Program-made: the position numbers and the translations under genes
Shown: positions 58,237 to 64,000 of the stretch, one piece after another
Position numbering within the stretch: the stretch's first letter is position 1
How the letters are laid out: each line of letters opens with the position of its first letter
Notes under the pieces: generated by a model
Told to the model about the DNA's origin: nothing
The model's input: only the letters and a program-made list of their open reading frames with translations
The model's database searches: none
Assembly: GCA_964475595.1 (NCBI GenBank)
Contig: CAYYXG010000008.1
Span: 48,991-112,990, forward strand
Source of the DNA: RGEC01 sp964475595
Lineage (GTDB): Bacteria > Bacteroidota > Bacteroidia > NS11-12g > UBA955
Length of the DNA stretch: 64,000 nt
Direction: 5' to 3'

Positions 58237-58685
58237 ATTACTGATACAATCTGAAATTGGGTTCCGTTCAATCCGAAAGAATCCCCGACTTTTTTGCCCA
58301 GCATCGATATTCCGGCCGGAGACTGCGGTGAAATGACCATAATATCCGTGTTTTGGATGGTGATTTTCCCCATGGGTGCGGCCAGCCAGAAAAGTCCGTT
58401 GTTGGTTTGCACCAGTGCTCCAATGCCAGCAATATCTAGGGATTTGCCCGGCTGAATCCGTGCAAAAATGATTTGCCACTGCTGTAGCATGGCCAGCTGT
58501 CGGCTAATTTTCTCCAGTTCTTGCTGAGCCATTTCCCGGGATGTTTCGTATTTGTCGCCCATACTGCTTTTGGTATCGGCCGCCACAGATTCCCGCAGAG
58601 AAGCCATGGCCTCGGTGGCGGTTTGTATGCGGGCTTTCAGTTCCTGCAGGCAGTGTTGGTGAATTTGTGTTTTGGTTAGCGACAT
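58233..58685 (-). CDS. GreA/GreB-like transcription-elongation-factor family protein
   Basis: A 150-residue protein. It has an N-terminal coiled coil (about 5-70, with SSMGDKYETSREMAQQELEK) and a small C-terminal FKBP-like Gre domain ending SPAGISMLGKKVGDSFGLNG, which is the conserved Gre signature SPLGxALLGKKVGD. It is shorter than GreA and the tip residues of the coiled coil are not clearly acidic, so it may bind RNA polymerase without cleavage-stimulating activity. The ATG at 58685 lies 8 nt after a perfect -7 box (TACCTTTG). Confidence 0.75.
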   Translation of the reverse strand: MSLTKTQIHQHCLQELKARIQTATEAMASLRESVAADTKSSMGDKYETSREMAQQELEKISRQLAMLQQWQIIFARIQPGKSLDIAGIGALVQTNNGLFWLAAPMGKITIQNTDIMVISPQSPAGISMLGKKVGDSFGLNGTQFQIVSVI

Positions 58686-58924
58686 GAATTTCACAAAGGT
58701 AGTGCAAGCGCGTGTTTGCAAATTATCCCGATGTTGTCTGATTGCTTTACGGAAAATCGCAAATAATCAGATGAGTGTTTGTGAAAATTGCAAATCCGGA
58801 TGGTTTAGGGAGTGATTCTGTATGGGAATTGCGAAAATTGCGCTCTTGGTCTTTTCTACATGACGAATGTCGTAAAACGGTTGTTGGGTTATCGGCTTAT
58901 TTTGTTAGAATTAATTATCCGGTT

Positions 58925-60151
58925 ATGCTCAATTACACCGCCCTGCTCATTCCTGTTTTTCTGTTAATGGTTGCGCTCGAATGGTGCCTAAGCATCAAAA
59001 GAAAAGACCATCGCTATCAGACCGGTAATACCGTCATTAATATGGCCATTGGTGCATTTGATCAGTTTGGGTCATTGTTTTATTTCGGCGCGCTGTATGC
59101 GTGTCTGCAGTTTTCCTTTAACCATTTCAGGATTTTTTCGCTGCCCAATAATGGGATGCAGTGGGTATATGCATTCTTCGCCATTGATTTTTTATCGTAT
59201 TGGTATCATCGGTTTTCGCATCGTATTAATATTCTGTGGGCAGGTCATATCACACATCACTCTTCAGAATTATTCAATTTTTCCAATGGTTTTCGCACCT
59301 CGTTGTTTCAGGGAATCAACCGCATCGCTTTCTGGATGCTATTGCCGGTATTCGGTTTTGATCCGCTTTTGCTCTTGATTTCGCTGAAAGTATCGGGTCT
59401 GTGGGATTTTCTGGTGCATACCACCTATGTGCCCAAACTGGGATGGCTGGAGAAAATTTTGGTTACGCCTTCTCATCACCGTGTTCATCACGGAAAAAAT
59501 GATATTTACATAGATAAAAATTACGGTTCTATTCTCATTATATGGGACAAAATATTTGGTACTTTTCAAGAGGAGACCGAGTCAGTGGAGTATGGAGTGA
59601 AAGCCAATTATACCGATAATAATCCCGTCAATGCCATCACCTATCACTATCGATATTTATGGAATGGTGTGAAAAAAACGCAGGGAATTATTAATAAAAT
59701 AAAATTATTAATGATGCCTCCGGAATGGAAACCGCAGGAGCAGGATGATTTTTCCCCGAGCACAATTTGGCAGGCAAGTGCATCACATACGTATCAGCGG
59801 TATTACGCTACATGGCAGCTGTTATGCTGTGTACCGGGTTTTGTGGCCATATTGTTTTACAAGGATGTTTTATCCTTTCCGGCCCTTTGTTATTGCATGA
59901 TCTTGTGCATTACTGCAATCACGCAAACAGCGCTGGTTTTTAAAGACAATACCTATCCCTATTTCAATGGATTGGAAACGATACGATTGTTGTTGTTATT
60001 GGCATTTCTACCCTATATGGATTTGGGTGAAATGAGCATTATATATGTATTGATTTTGTATTTTGGATTGTCGCTTTCTTATCAGGTTTTTGTCGAAAAA
60101 AGACTTGATCAATACCTTATTAAAAAATTCATACATCATGAAAAATTGTAA
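58925..60151 (+). CDS. Sterol desaturase / fatty acid hydroxylase family membrane enzyme
   Basis: A 408-residue integral membrane di-iron enzyme. Three His boxes are present: HRFSH (after DFLSYWY), HITHHSSE and HRVHHGKND, with the fourth His close by. Several membrane helices flank them and the C-terminal third adds four more helices. The substrate is likely a lipid acyl chain or a carotenoid/hopanoid; it cannot be specified. The start at 58925 (MLNYTALLIPVFLLM) begins the first membrane helix; the frame runs 50 codons further upstream without any conserved feature. Confidence 0.82.
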   Translation: MLNYTALLIPVFLLMVALEWCLSIKRKDHRYQTGNTVINMAIGAFDQFGSLFYFGALYACLQFSFNHFRIFSLPNNGMQWVYAFFAIDFLSYWYHRFSHRINILWAGHITHHSSELFNFSNGFRTSLFQGINRIAFWMLLPVFGFDPLLLLISLKVSGLWDFLVHTTYVPKLGWLEKILVTPSHHRVHHGKNDIYIDKNYGSILIIWDKIFGTFQEETESVEYGVKANYTDNNPVNAITYHYRYLWNGVKKTQGIINKIKLLMMPPEWKPQEQDDFSPSTIWQASASHTYQRYYATWQLLCCVPGFVAILFYKDVLSFPALCYCMILCITAITQTALVFKDNTYPYFNGLETIRLLLLLAFLPYMDLGEMSIIYVLILYFGLSLSYQVFVEKRLDQYLIKKFIHHEKL

Positions 60152-60195
60152 TCTGCATTTAGGCACACTTTTTGCTAAAGACGCGATGAATAATT

Positions 60196-60615
60196 ATGGC
60201 AACTAACCGCACTTTTACCATGATCAAGCCCGATGCCGTTGCCAACGGACATGCGGGTAAAATTATTGATCACATCACACAGGCCGGATTTAAAATCGTA
60301 GCCCTTAAGTACACACGCCTCAGCAATGAGCTTGCCGGAAATTTTTACGGCATTCACCGTGAACGTCCTTTTTTCGGGGATTTGGTGAGCTTTATGACCA
60401 GTGGTCCCATCTATGCTGCCATTCTTGAAAAAGACAATGCAGTGGCCGATTTCCGCACCCTGATTGGCGCTACTGATCCTCAAAAAGCTGAGCCCGGCAC
60501 CATCCGCAATCTCTACGCTAAAAGCATTGATGCGAATGCCATCCACGGTAGCGACAGCGATGAAAATGCTGAAATTGAAGGCAACTTCTTTTTCTCGCAG
60601 TTCGAGCGTTTTTAA
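60196..60615 (+). CDS. ndk: Nucleoside diphosphate kinase
   Basis: Ndk transfers the gamma phosphate of ATP to other nucleoside diphosphates. The 139-residue protein starts MATNRTFTMIKPDAVANGH and has the active-site His in AIHGSDSDENAEIEG. The intervening GATDPQKAEPGTIRNLYA block is typical. It is followed by a strong terminator (60636-60666). No clear -7 box was found within 30 nt of the ATG, so it may be read from upstream. Confidence 0.97.
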   Translation: MATNRTFTMIKPDAVANGHAGKIIDHITQAGFKIVALKYTRLSNELAGNFYGIHRERPFFGDLVSFMTSGPIYAAILEKDNAVADFRTLIGATDPQKAEPGTIRNLYAKSIDANAIHGSDSDENAEIEGNFFFSQFERF

Positions 60616-60635
60616 CTTTCTCAAACAAATTTTGT

Positions 60636-60666
60636 AAAAGCCCGCTAACTTTGGTGGGCTTTTTTT
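60636..60666 (+). terminator. Rho-independent terminator of ndk with a promoter-like loop
   Basis: The stem AAAAGCCCGC/GTGGGCTTTT (one G-T pair) is followed by a T run. The 8-nt loop TAACTTTG is exactly a -7 consensus box and lies 13 nt before the ATG of the next gene. Confidence 0.85.
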
Positions 60667-61404
60667 ATGCAAAATATTGCTCACAATCCTCGCAATGGCG
60701 GTCTTGATGTTGCCTACCTGGAAGGTCCCCATGGCCGATTTTATGAACTGGGTTTCCTGTTTCGTGTATTTGTGGAGTTCCTGAAGGCCTACCGAAAACT
60801 GCACTTTATAGGCCCGTGTGTAACGGTATTTGGCTCGGCACGCTTTGGAGAAGATCACGAATACTATCAGTTGGCCCGCAAAACCAGCGCCAGCATTGGT
60901 AAACTGGGTTTTGGAATCATGACTGGTGGCGGCCCCGGCATTATGGAAGCGGCAAACCGCGGAGCCAAGGAAACAGGAGCTTACAGCATAGGGGTTAACA
61001 TCAAGTTGCCTTTTGAGCAAAAACCCAATCCCTACCTGGATCGCTGGGTAGAAATACGCTACTTCTTTGTCCGAAAGGTGATGCTGTTTAAGTATTCTTT
61101 TGGTTTTGTGATATTGCCGGGTGGATTTGGTACCATTGATGAAATGTATGAAGCGCTAACCCTGATTCAAACCAAAAAAATGCCTTGGTTTCCGGTAGTG
61201 CTAATGGGTACAGAATATTGGAAAAATAATCTCGACCAAATTGCGCTGATGCACAAAATGAAGACCATTTCGCCCGAAGACGATGATATGCTTTGCATTA
61301 CCGACGACCCAGAGGAAGCGGTGCGATTTATCGAAGAAAAGGTTAGGCCTTTCGCAACCCGTCGCCGTAAATACAAGCCCATGTGGTGGTTGGGGGAGAA
61401 GTAA
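60667..61404 (+). CDS. LOG family (TIGR00730) protein, nucleotide-binding Rossmann fold
   Basis: A 245-residue protein of the LOG/lysine-decarboxylase-like group. It carries GFGIMTGGGPGIMEAANRGA and LPGGFGTIDEMYEAL, the PGGxGTxxE motif typical of cytokinin-riboside phosphoribohydrolases and nucleotide 5'-monophosphate nucleosidases such as PpnN. The N-terminal ~45 residues are an extension. It probably hydrolyses purine nucleoside monophosphates in the cytoplasm. The ATG at 60667 comes right after the T run of the ndk terminator, whose loop may supply its promoter. Confidence 0.87.
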   Translation: MQNIAHNPRNGGLDVAYLEGPHGRFYELGFLFRVFVEFLKAYRKLHFIGPCVTVFGSARFGEDHEYYQLARKTSASIGKLGFGIMTGGGPGIMEAANRGAKETGAYSIGVNIKLPFEQKPNPYLDRWVEIRYFFVRKVMLFKYSFGFVILPGGFGTIDEMYEALTLIQTKKMPWFPVVLMGTEYWKNNLDQIALMHKMKTISPEDDDMLCITDDPEEAVRFIEEKVRPFATRRRKYKPMWWLGEK

Positions 61405-61463
61405 TGTTTTTTTCTGGTTGGTAACTTTATATCAGTGCTGCCGCGTCATTCTGAGCCCGCCAT

Positions 61464-61490
61464 GTCATCCTGAGCTTGTCGAAGGATGAC
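61464..61490. repeat. 27-bp dispersed palindromic repeat, copy 1
   Basis: Arms GTCATCCT/AGGATGAC separated by GAGCTTGTCGA. This motif is a common dispersed extragenic repeat in many bacterial genomes. A degenerate half copy (GTCATTCTGAGC) lies just to its left. Confidence 0.85.
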
Positions 61491-61571
61491 ACCCTTTATA
61501 AATCCCCCAAAGCGGTTTTTTCTATTTACCCCATCCACCTTTTTGTGGAAAAAGTTGGAGCCAAAACCATT

Positions 61572-61701
61572 GGCGGCCCGAGGCGCTTTCCTCTGCTCAG
61601 GGCTATCCCGCATGGCTCCCCGGCTTTCGCCCTCGCAGCCCTCGTGGTCTCGGAGGATTGGCTGCTCGGGTTTCGCCATGCTCCACGCGCTGCGGGCCGC
61701 C
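61572..61701. repeat. GC-rich 130-bp element with 15-bp terminal inverted repeats
   Basis: Left end GGCGGCCCGAGGCGC, right end GCGCTGCGGGCCGCC; the ends pair with only two mismatches. The inside is strikingly GC-rich (ATCCCGCATGGCTCCC) compared with the flanks. It could fold as one long hairpin or be a non-autonomous repeat. Confidence 0.65.
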
Positions 61702-61830
61702 AAACCCGGGATAAAGATTTATTTTAGGTAACCAATACAGGTTTTGCGGACACTGGTTTTAGGCGCCATTGGTGGTTTATTAATTAATCTTTTGATATAG
61801 GGAACAAGATCACCGCTGTATACTTCCCCT

Positions 61831-61857
61831 GTCATCCTGAGCTTGTCGAAGGATGAC
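61831..61857. repeat. 27-bp dispersed palindromic repeat, copy 2
   Basis: Identical to 61464-61490 and in the same orientation, 367 bp away, just downstream of the DUF5777 stop on the other strand. Confidence 0.85.
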
Positions 61858-61872
61858 TCCCTTTTAAAACCT

Positions 61873-62772
61873 TTACCAGCGCCGTACGATATTAAATCCC
61901 ATTCGAAGCTCGCCTTTACCGAATCGACCATTGTTGCCGTCAGTCATATACCTAAACTCATTAATCGAATTGGCATTGCTCATAAACAACTGAAACGCAT
62001 GTCCTGAAGTCCAGAATTCAATACCTGCGCCGGCCATAGGAGGACCACTACTGCGTATGCGTTTATTAAACGCATGAGAGAACTCGCCTGTAAGGTGAAT
62101 CCTGTCATTAATTCGATAACGAACATTGCCTGTAAGTAAGGGAATATCATTGGCGTCGGCGGAAGTTTCTACGAAATTGCGGTGCACCAGTGTGGGCGCC
62201 AGTTGCAGCATGAACATATGCCGTCCCAGATATGAATTTCGGCTTATCAGCAATTGGTGCGTGTAATTCATCCTATGCGTATTGTAATAGGGATTCAGTC
62301 CGGTGGCGTTTTTTTCAAATACATAGGCCATATCACTAAGCCATGTAATTGATGTTTTAAACTGGTTTGTTCCATCAGGTTTTACAATTCCCCACTTGAT
62401 ATAACCATTGCTTGTTTTACCCATTCCGCTTCTACCGACACCTATCGTAATATTGCGATTTAAACCATAATCAAGGCCAATGCGTATATTACTTTGGTCT
62501 AATCCCCAAGCACCTTCATAACCTGAACTGAGTTGTCCAAATCGATGCTGTATGCAAAACTCTAGTTGTTTTTTATCCAATGTTGGTGTTCCATGCCCGT
62601 TGATAATTCTAAAACTATTGTGAATGGTTCTGCGTAGAATTAAAATATCATGTATTCCTGTTTTATCTTCTTCAATAACAGTATTTGATGGTTTTACAGT
62701 ACTATCGATTTGTGCTAAACTGATGTTTGAACTGAAAACTAATAAAATAATATAATTAATTATTCGGCGCAC
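61873..62772 (-). CDS. DUF5777 family outer-membrane beta-barrel protein
   Basis: A 299-residue protein with a signal peptide (MRRIINYIILLVFSSNISLA) and a repetitive strand pattern of about 12-14 amphipathic beta strands ending in an aromatic residue (FNIVRRW), as in outer-membrane barrels. The block ILRRTIHNSFRIINGHGTPTL and IRIGLDYGLNRNITIGVGRS is typical of DUF5777. It is the third gene of an operon after two cytochrome c-like lipoproteins (17-bp overlap with the second), so a link to periplasmic redox or metal uptake is plausible but not shown. Confidence 0.8.
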   Translation of the reverse strand: MRRIINYIILLVFSSNISLAQIDSTVKPSNTVIEEDKTGIHDILILRRTIHNSFRIINGHGTPTLDKKQLEFCIQHRFGQLSSGYEGAWGLDQSNIRIGLDYGLNRNITIGVGRSGMGKTSNGYIKWGIVKPDGTNQFKTSITWLSDMAYVFEKNATGLNPYYNTHRMNYTHQLLISRNSYLGRHMFMLQLAPTLVHRNFVETSADANDIPLLTGNVRYRINDRIHLTGEFSHAFNKRIRSSGPPMAGAGIEFWTSGHAFQLFMSNANSINEFRYMTDGNNGRFGKGELRMGFNIVRRW

Positions 62773-63130
62773 CTTTTTTAATCCAAGAATTTAGTTTAGA
62801 CAAATTGCAATCACTCCATTTGGGTCCGTTTGGGGGCATCTGCTTGCTTCCGGTGTAGGGTGGTATCCAGGATAATACCCCAAATAGCTGGCCGCTTTTG
62901 GCATATATCAATATTTCTGCGTGGGTAGACAATGCCACAGAAGCAGTTGGCGACTGTGTATTGTGACAACCTACGCATTGTGCATCAATCAAGGGCTTTA
63001 TATCTTTGGCAAAGCTCACATTTACGGTATCGCAGGTTGCTTGACCCGGATATAATTCTTCTTTATTATCGTAATAACACGATGAGACACAAGCCATAAG
63101 GATTACAACAATAATAAAATGTTTAATCAT
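62756..63130 (-). CDS. Single-heme c-type cytochrome-like lipoprotein
   Basis: A 124-residue protein with a lipoprotein signal (IIVVILMACVSSC) and one heme c motif, CVGCHNTQ, after DIKPLIDAQ. Met near the C-terminus (KQMPPNGPKWS) could be the axial ligand. The start at 63130 follows the operon geometry, overlapping the upstream cytochrome gene by 8 bp. Its domain resembles the second domain of the upstream protein (IKPxLDxxCVGCH), so the two may have arisen by duplication. Probably part of a periplasmic electron chain or a copper-related barrel system with DUF5777. Confidence 0.8.
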   Translation of the reverse strand: MIKHFIIVVILMACVSSCYYDNKEELYPGQATCDTVNVSFAKDIKPLIDAQCVGCHNTQSPTASVALSTHAEILIYAKSGQLFGVLSWIPPYTGSKQMPPNGPKWSDCNLSKLNSWIKKGAPNN

Positions 63131-63776
63131 TGGGTGATCCTGCATTAATCCATTTTTCAAATTGCCTGATTTGACAATCACTAAGTTTTTTACCGCCTTT
63201 GGGCATCCAGTCAGTGGTTCTTTTGAGACTGTTCAATAAAATGCCGTTCGCCGCGGAAGCTGCCGCTCCGGCATGGGAAGACAAATCAACATTTCCGGAA
63301 GTATTTCCGTAGCTGTGACAACCCACACAATACTTATCTAGCATGGGTTTAATGGTTCCTGAAAATGTGAATTGAGTGCTATCGCAATCCGAAGGGCAAT
63401 CCACTGTATTTTTTGCACCGAGCATAATCCATTTCTGAATGAGGAGTTTTTGTTCATTGTTTAGATTGCCATACCTGGGTCCACCCATGGAACCCTGTAT
63501 TTCCTTAAAAACTTCACTTTTAGAAGGATTTCCGGGCTCTATGCCGGCCGCCATAATGCCCTGCCAGCTGTTTAAAATTAATTCCTCTTCCGCAGTGATG
63601 GGATCATGGCAGCCACTTTTGGCACAGTTGGTGGCAAAAATGGGTAAAATATCACGTTCAAAACAAATGGCCGAATCAGCTGCTGTGAGTGTTATGACTG
63701 GTATGTGCTTGCATCCCTGAGTTTGTGTCAGGGACAGGAGCAGAACCATGGCTACGAGAATGTTGGTTAAGCGCAT
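63123..63776 (-). CDS. Diheme c-type cytochrome-like lipoprotein
   Basis: A 217-residue lipoprotein (signal MRLTNILVAMVLLLSLTQ, then TQGC) with two heme-binding stretches. The first is NCAKSGCHD, a CX4CH motif instead of the normal CX2CH; the second is the standard CVGCHS. Both follow the D-I-x-P-I/M motif usual in planctomycete-type or DUF1549-like cytochromes. Candidate axial Met residues are in GSMGGPRYG and DWMPKGG. First gene of the operon with the second cytochrome and the DUF5777 barrel. A -7-like TTACTTTG lies 14 nt before the ATG. Confidence 0.82.
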   Translation of the reverse strand: MRLTNILVAMVLLLSLTQTQGCKHIPVITLTAADSAICFERDILPIFATNCAKSGCHDPITAEEELILNSWQGIMAAGIEPGNPSKSEVFKEIQGSMGGPRYGNLNNEQKLLIQKWIMLGAKNTVDCPSDCDSTQFTFSGTIKPMLDKYCVGCHSYGNTSGNVDLSSHAGAAASAANGILLNSLKRTTDWMPKGGKKLSDCQIRQFEKWINAGSPND

Positions 63777-63832
63777 AATCAACAATACTACAAAGTAACA
63801 ACTTTAACCCCAATTTGCTGTGCAATAAATCG

Positions 63833-63840
63833 TAATTTTG
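63833..63840 (+). promoter_or_regulatory. -7 promoter box of the deoxyhypusine synthase-like gene (leaderless arrangement)
   Basis: TAATTTTG, a perfect TAnnTTTG, ends 5 nt before the ATG at 63846. Confidence 0.5.
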
Positions 63841-63845
63841 CAGTT

Positions 63846-64000
63846 ATGACACAAAAAGGTCCTATATCTCAATTTGTAGAGAACCACTATTTACATTTCA
63901 ACGCGGCTGCTTTGGTGGATGCCGCTAAAGGATACGAAACCCACCTAACAGAGGGTGGAAAAATGATGGTTACCCTGGCCGGCGCCATGAGTACGGCTGA
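63846..64000 (+). CDS. Deoxyhypusine synthase family protein, N-terminal part (3' end outside window)
   Basis: The first 51 codons of a gene that runs off the right edge. The sequence reads MTQKGPISQFVENHYLHFNA then ALVDAAKGYETHLTEGGKMM and VTLAGAMSTAE. This is the characteristic N-terminus of bacterial deoxyhypusine synthase-like proteins, many of which make homospermidine or other polyamines instead of modifying eIF5A. Whether it acts on EF-P here is unknown; EF-P of this organism lacks the modifiable lysine. The start lies 5 nt after a perfect -7 box. Confidence 0.85.
   Translation, partial: MTQKGPISQFVENHYLHFNAAALVDAAKGYETHLTEGGKMMVTLAGAMSTA

Larger units (their letters stand above)
61405..61872. 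other. Gene-free stretch filled with dispersed repeats
   Basis: This 468-bp gap holds two copies of a 27-bp imperfect palindrome (61464-61490 and 61831-61857) and one GC-rich 130-bp element with terminal inverted repeats (61572-61701). Short open frames exist on both strands within the GC-rich part, but they have repeat-like composition and no homology I recognise. Confidence 0.7.

Noticed and set aside
60175..61020. 281-codon frame on the minus strand across ndk and the LOG-family gene
   Set aside because: Lies antisense to two well-recognised genes and shows no family motif, so it is a shadow frame.
61446..61703. Arg/Ala/Glu-rich short frames in the GC-rich block on both strands
   Set aside because: Repeat DNA with terminal inverted repeats; both strands are open because of GC bias and there is no recognisable protein.
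1..64000. tRNA, rRNA or CRISPR loci
   Set aside because: No cloverleaf with a conserved T-loop, no rRNA-like stretch and no spacer array was found by eye; intergenic gaps are few and explained above.

Overview
The window is a piece of a Bacteroidota chromosome; the class is not resolved. The evidence is: exported proteins with type IX secretion (Por) C-terminal sorting domains, DUF4293 and DUF5777 proteins, promoters of the TAnnTTTG (-7) type instead of sigma70 -10 boxes, no recognisable Shine-Dalgarno sequences, and moderate GC content. A run of exactly 100 N at 34480-34579 shows that it comes from a scaffolded draft assembly.

Layout. 1-7900: end of an isochorismate synthase gene, thiolase, a LON-domain protein, tsaB, a glutamine amidotransferase (pabA/trpG), dxs, and an AT-hook, histone-H1-like nucleoid protein. 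7899-15168 (minus strand): a tightly overlapping operon panD, flippase-like, rfaE2, flippase-like, GT2 glycosyltransferase, lamin-tail protein, prmC. 15293-27042: recR with a glycosyltransferase/dead phosphoglycosyltransferase fusion and a histidine kinase, a 1727-residue subtilase carrying six Ig-like repeats, DUF4293, an M14 peptidase and a queD-type gene. 27072-30782: efp, speB, cysteine desulfurase and lipoprotein operon, then mtgA. 30800-36524: an O-antigen ligase and chain-length pair, a CBS-domain gene cut by the assembly gap, kdsC, and a secreted metalloprotease.

38150-44881 is an AT-rich accessory island that abuts the 3' end of glmS. It holds two paralogous three-helix membrane proteins whose extracytoplasmic domains are unrelated, small unknown genes, a small serine invertase/resolvase, and a large serine recombinase. 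A 2.57-kb module (membrane protein plus recombinase) is bracketed by a perfect 241-bp inverted repeat. The outer end of the right arm supplies the last three codons and stop of glmS. In the order shown, the recombinase runs into glmS and its own C-terminal 109 codons are stranded behind the left arm. Flipping the module would rejoin them. The repeat therefore looks like a switch that splits or restores the recombinase; this is the strongest candidate for an undescribed system here.

44870-64000: glmS, metK, an EEP phosphatase, two tandem rhomboids, mutL, prmA, lipoproteins, a lipocalin, an SRAP protein, a saccharopine dehydrogenase-like enzyme, a Gre-like factor, a sterol desaturase-like enzyme, ndk, a LOG-family protein, a repeat-rich gap, a DUF5777/cytochrome c operon, and the start of a deoxyhypusine synthase-like gene.

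A theme of the whole window is that many -7 boxes lie only 4-6 nt before the start codon, including GTG and TTG starts. This predicts widespread leaderless or near-leaderless mRNAs.
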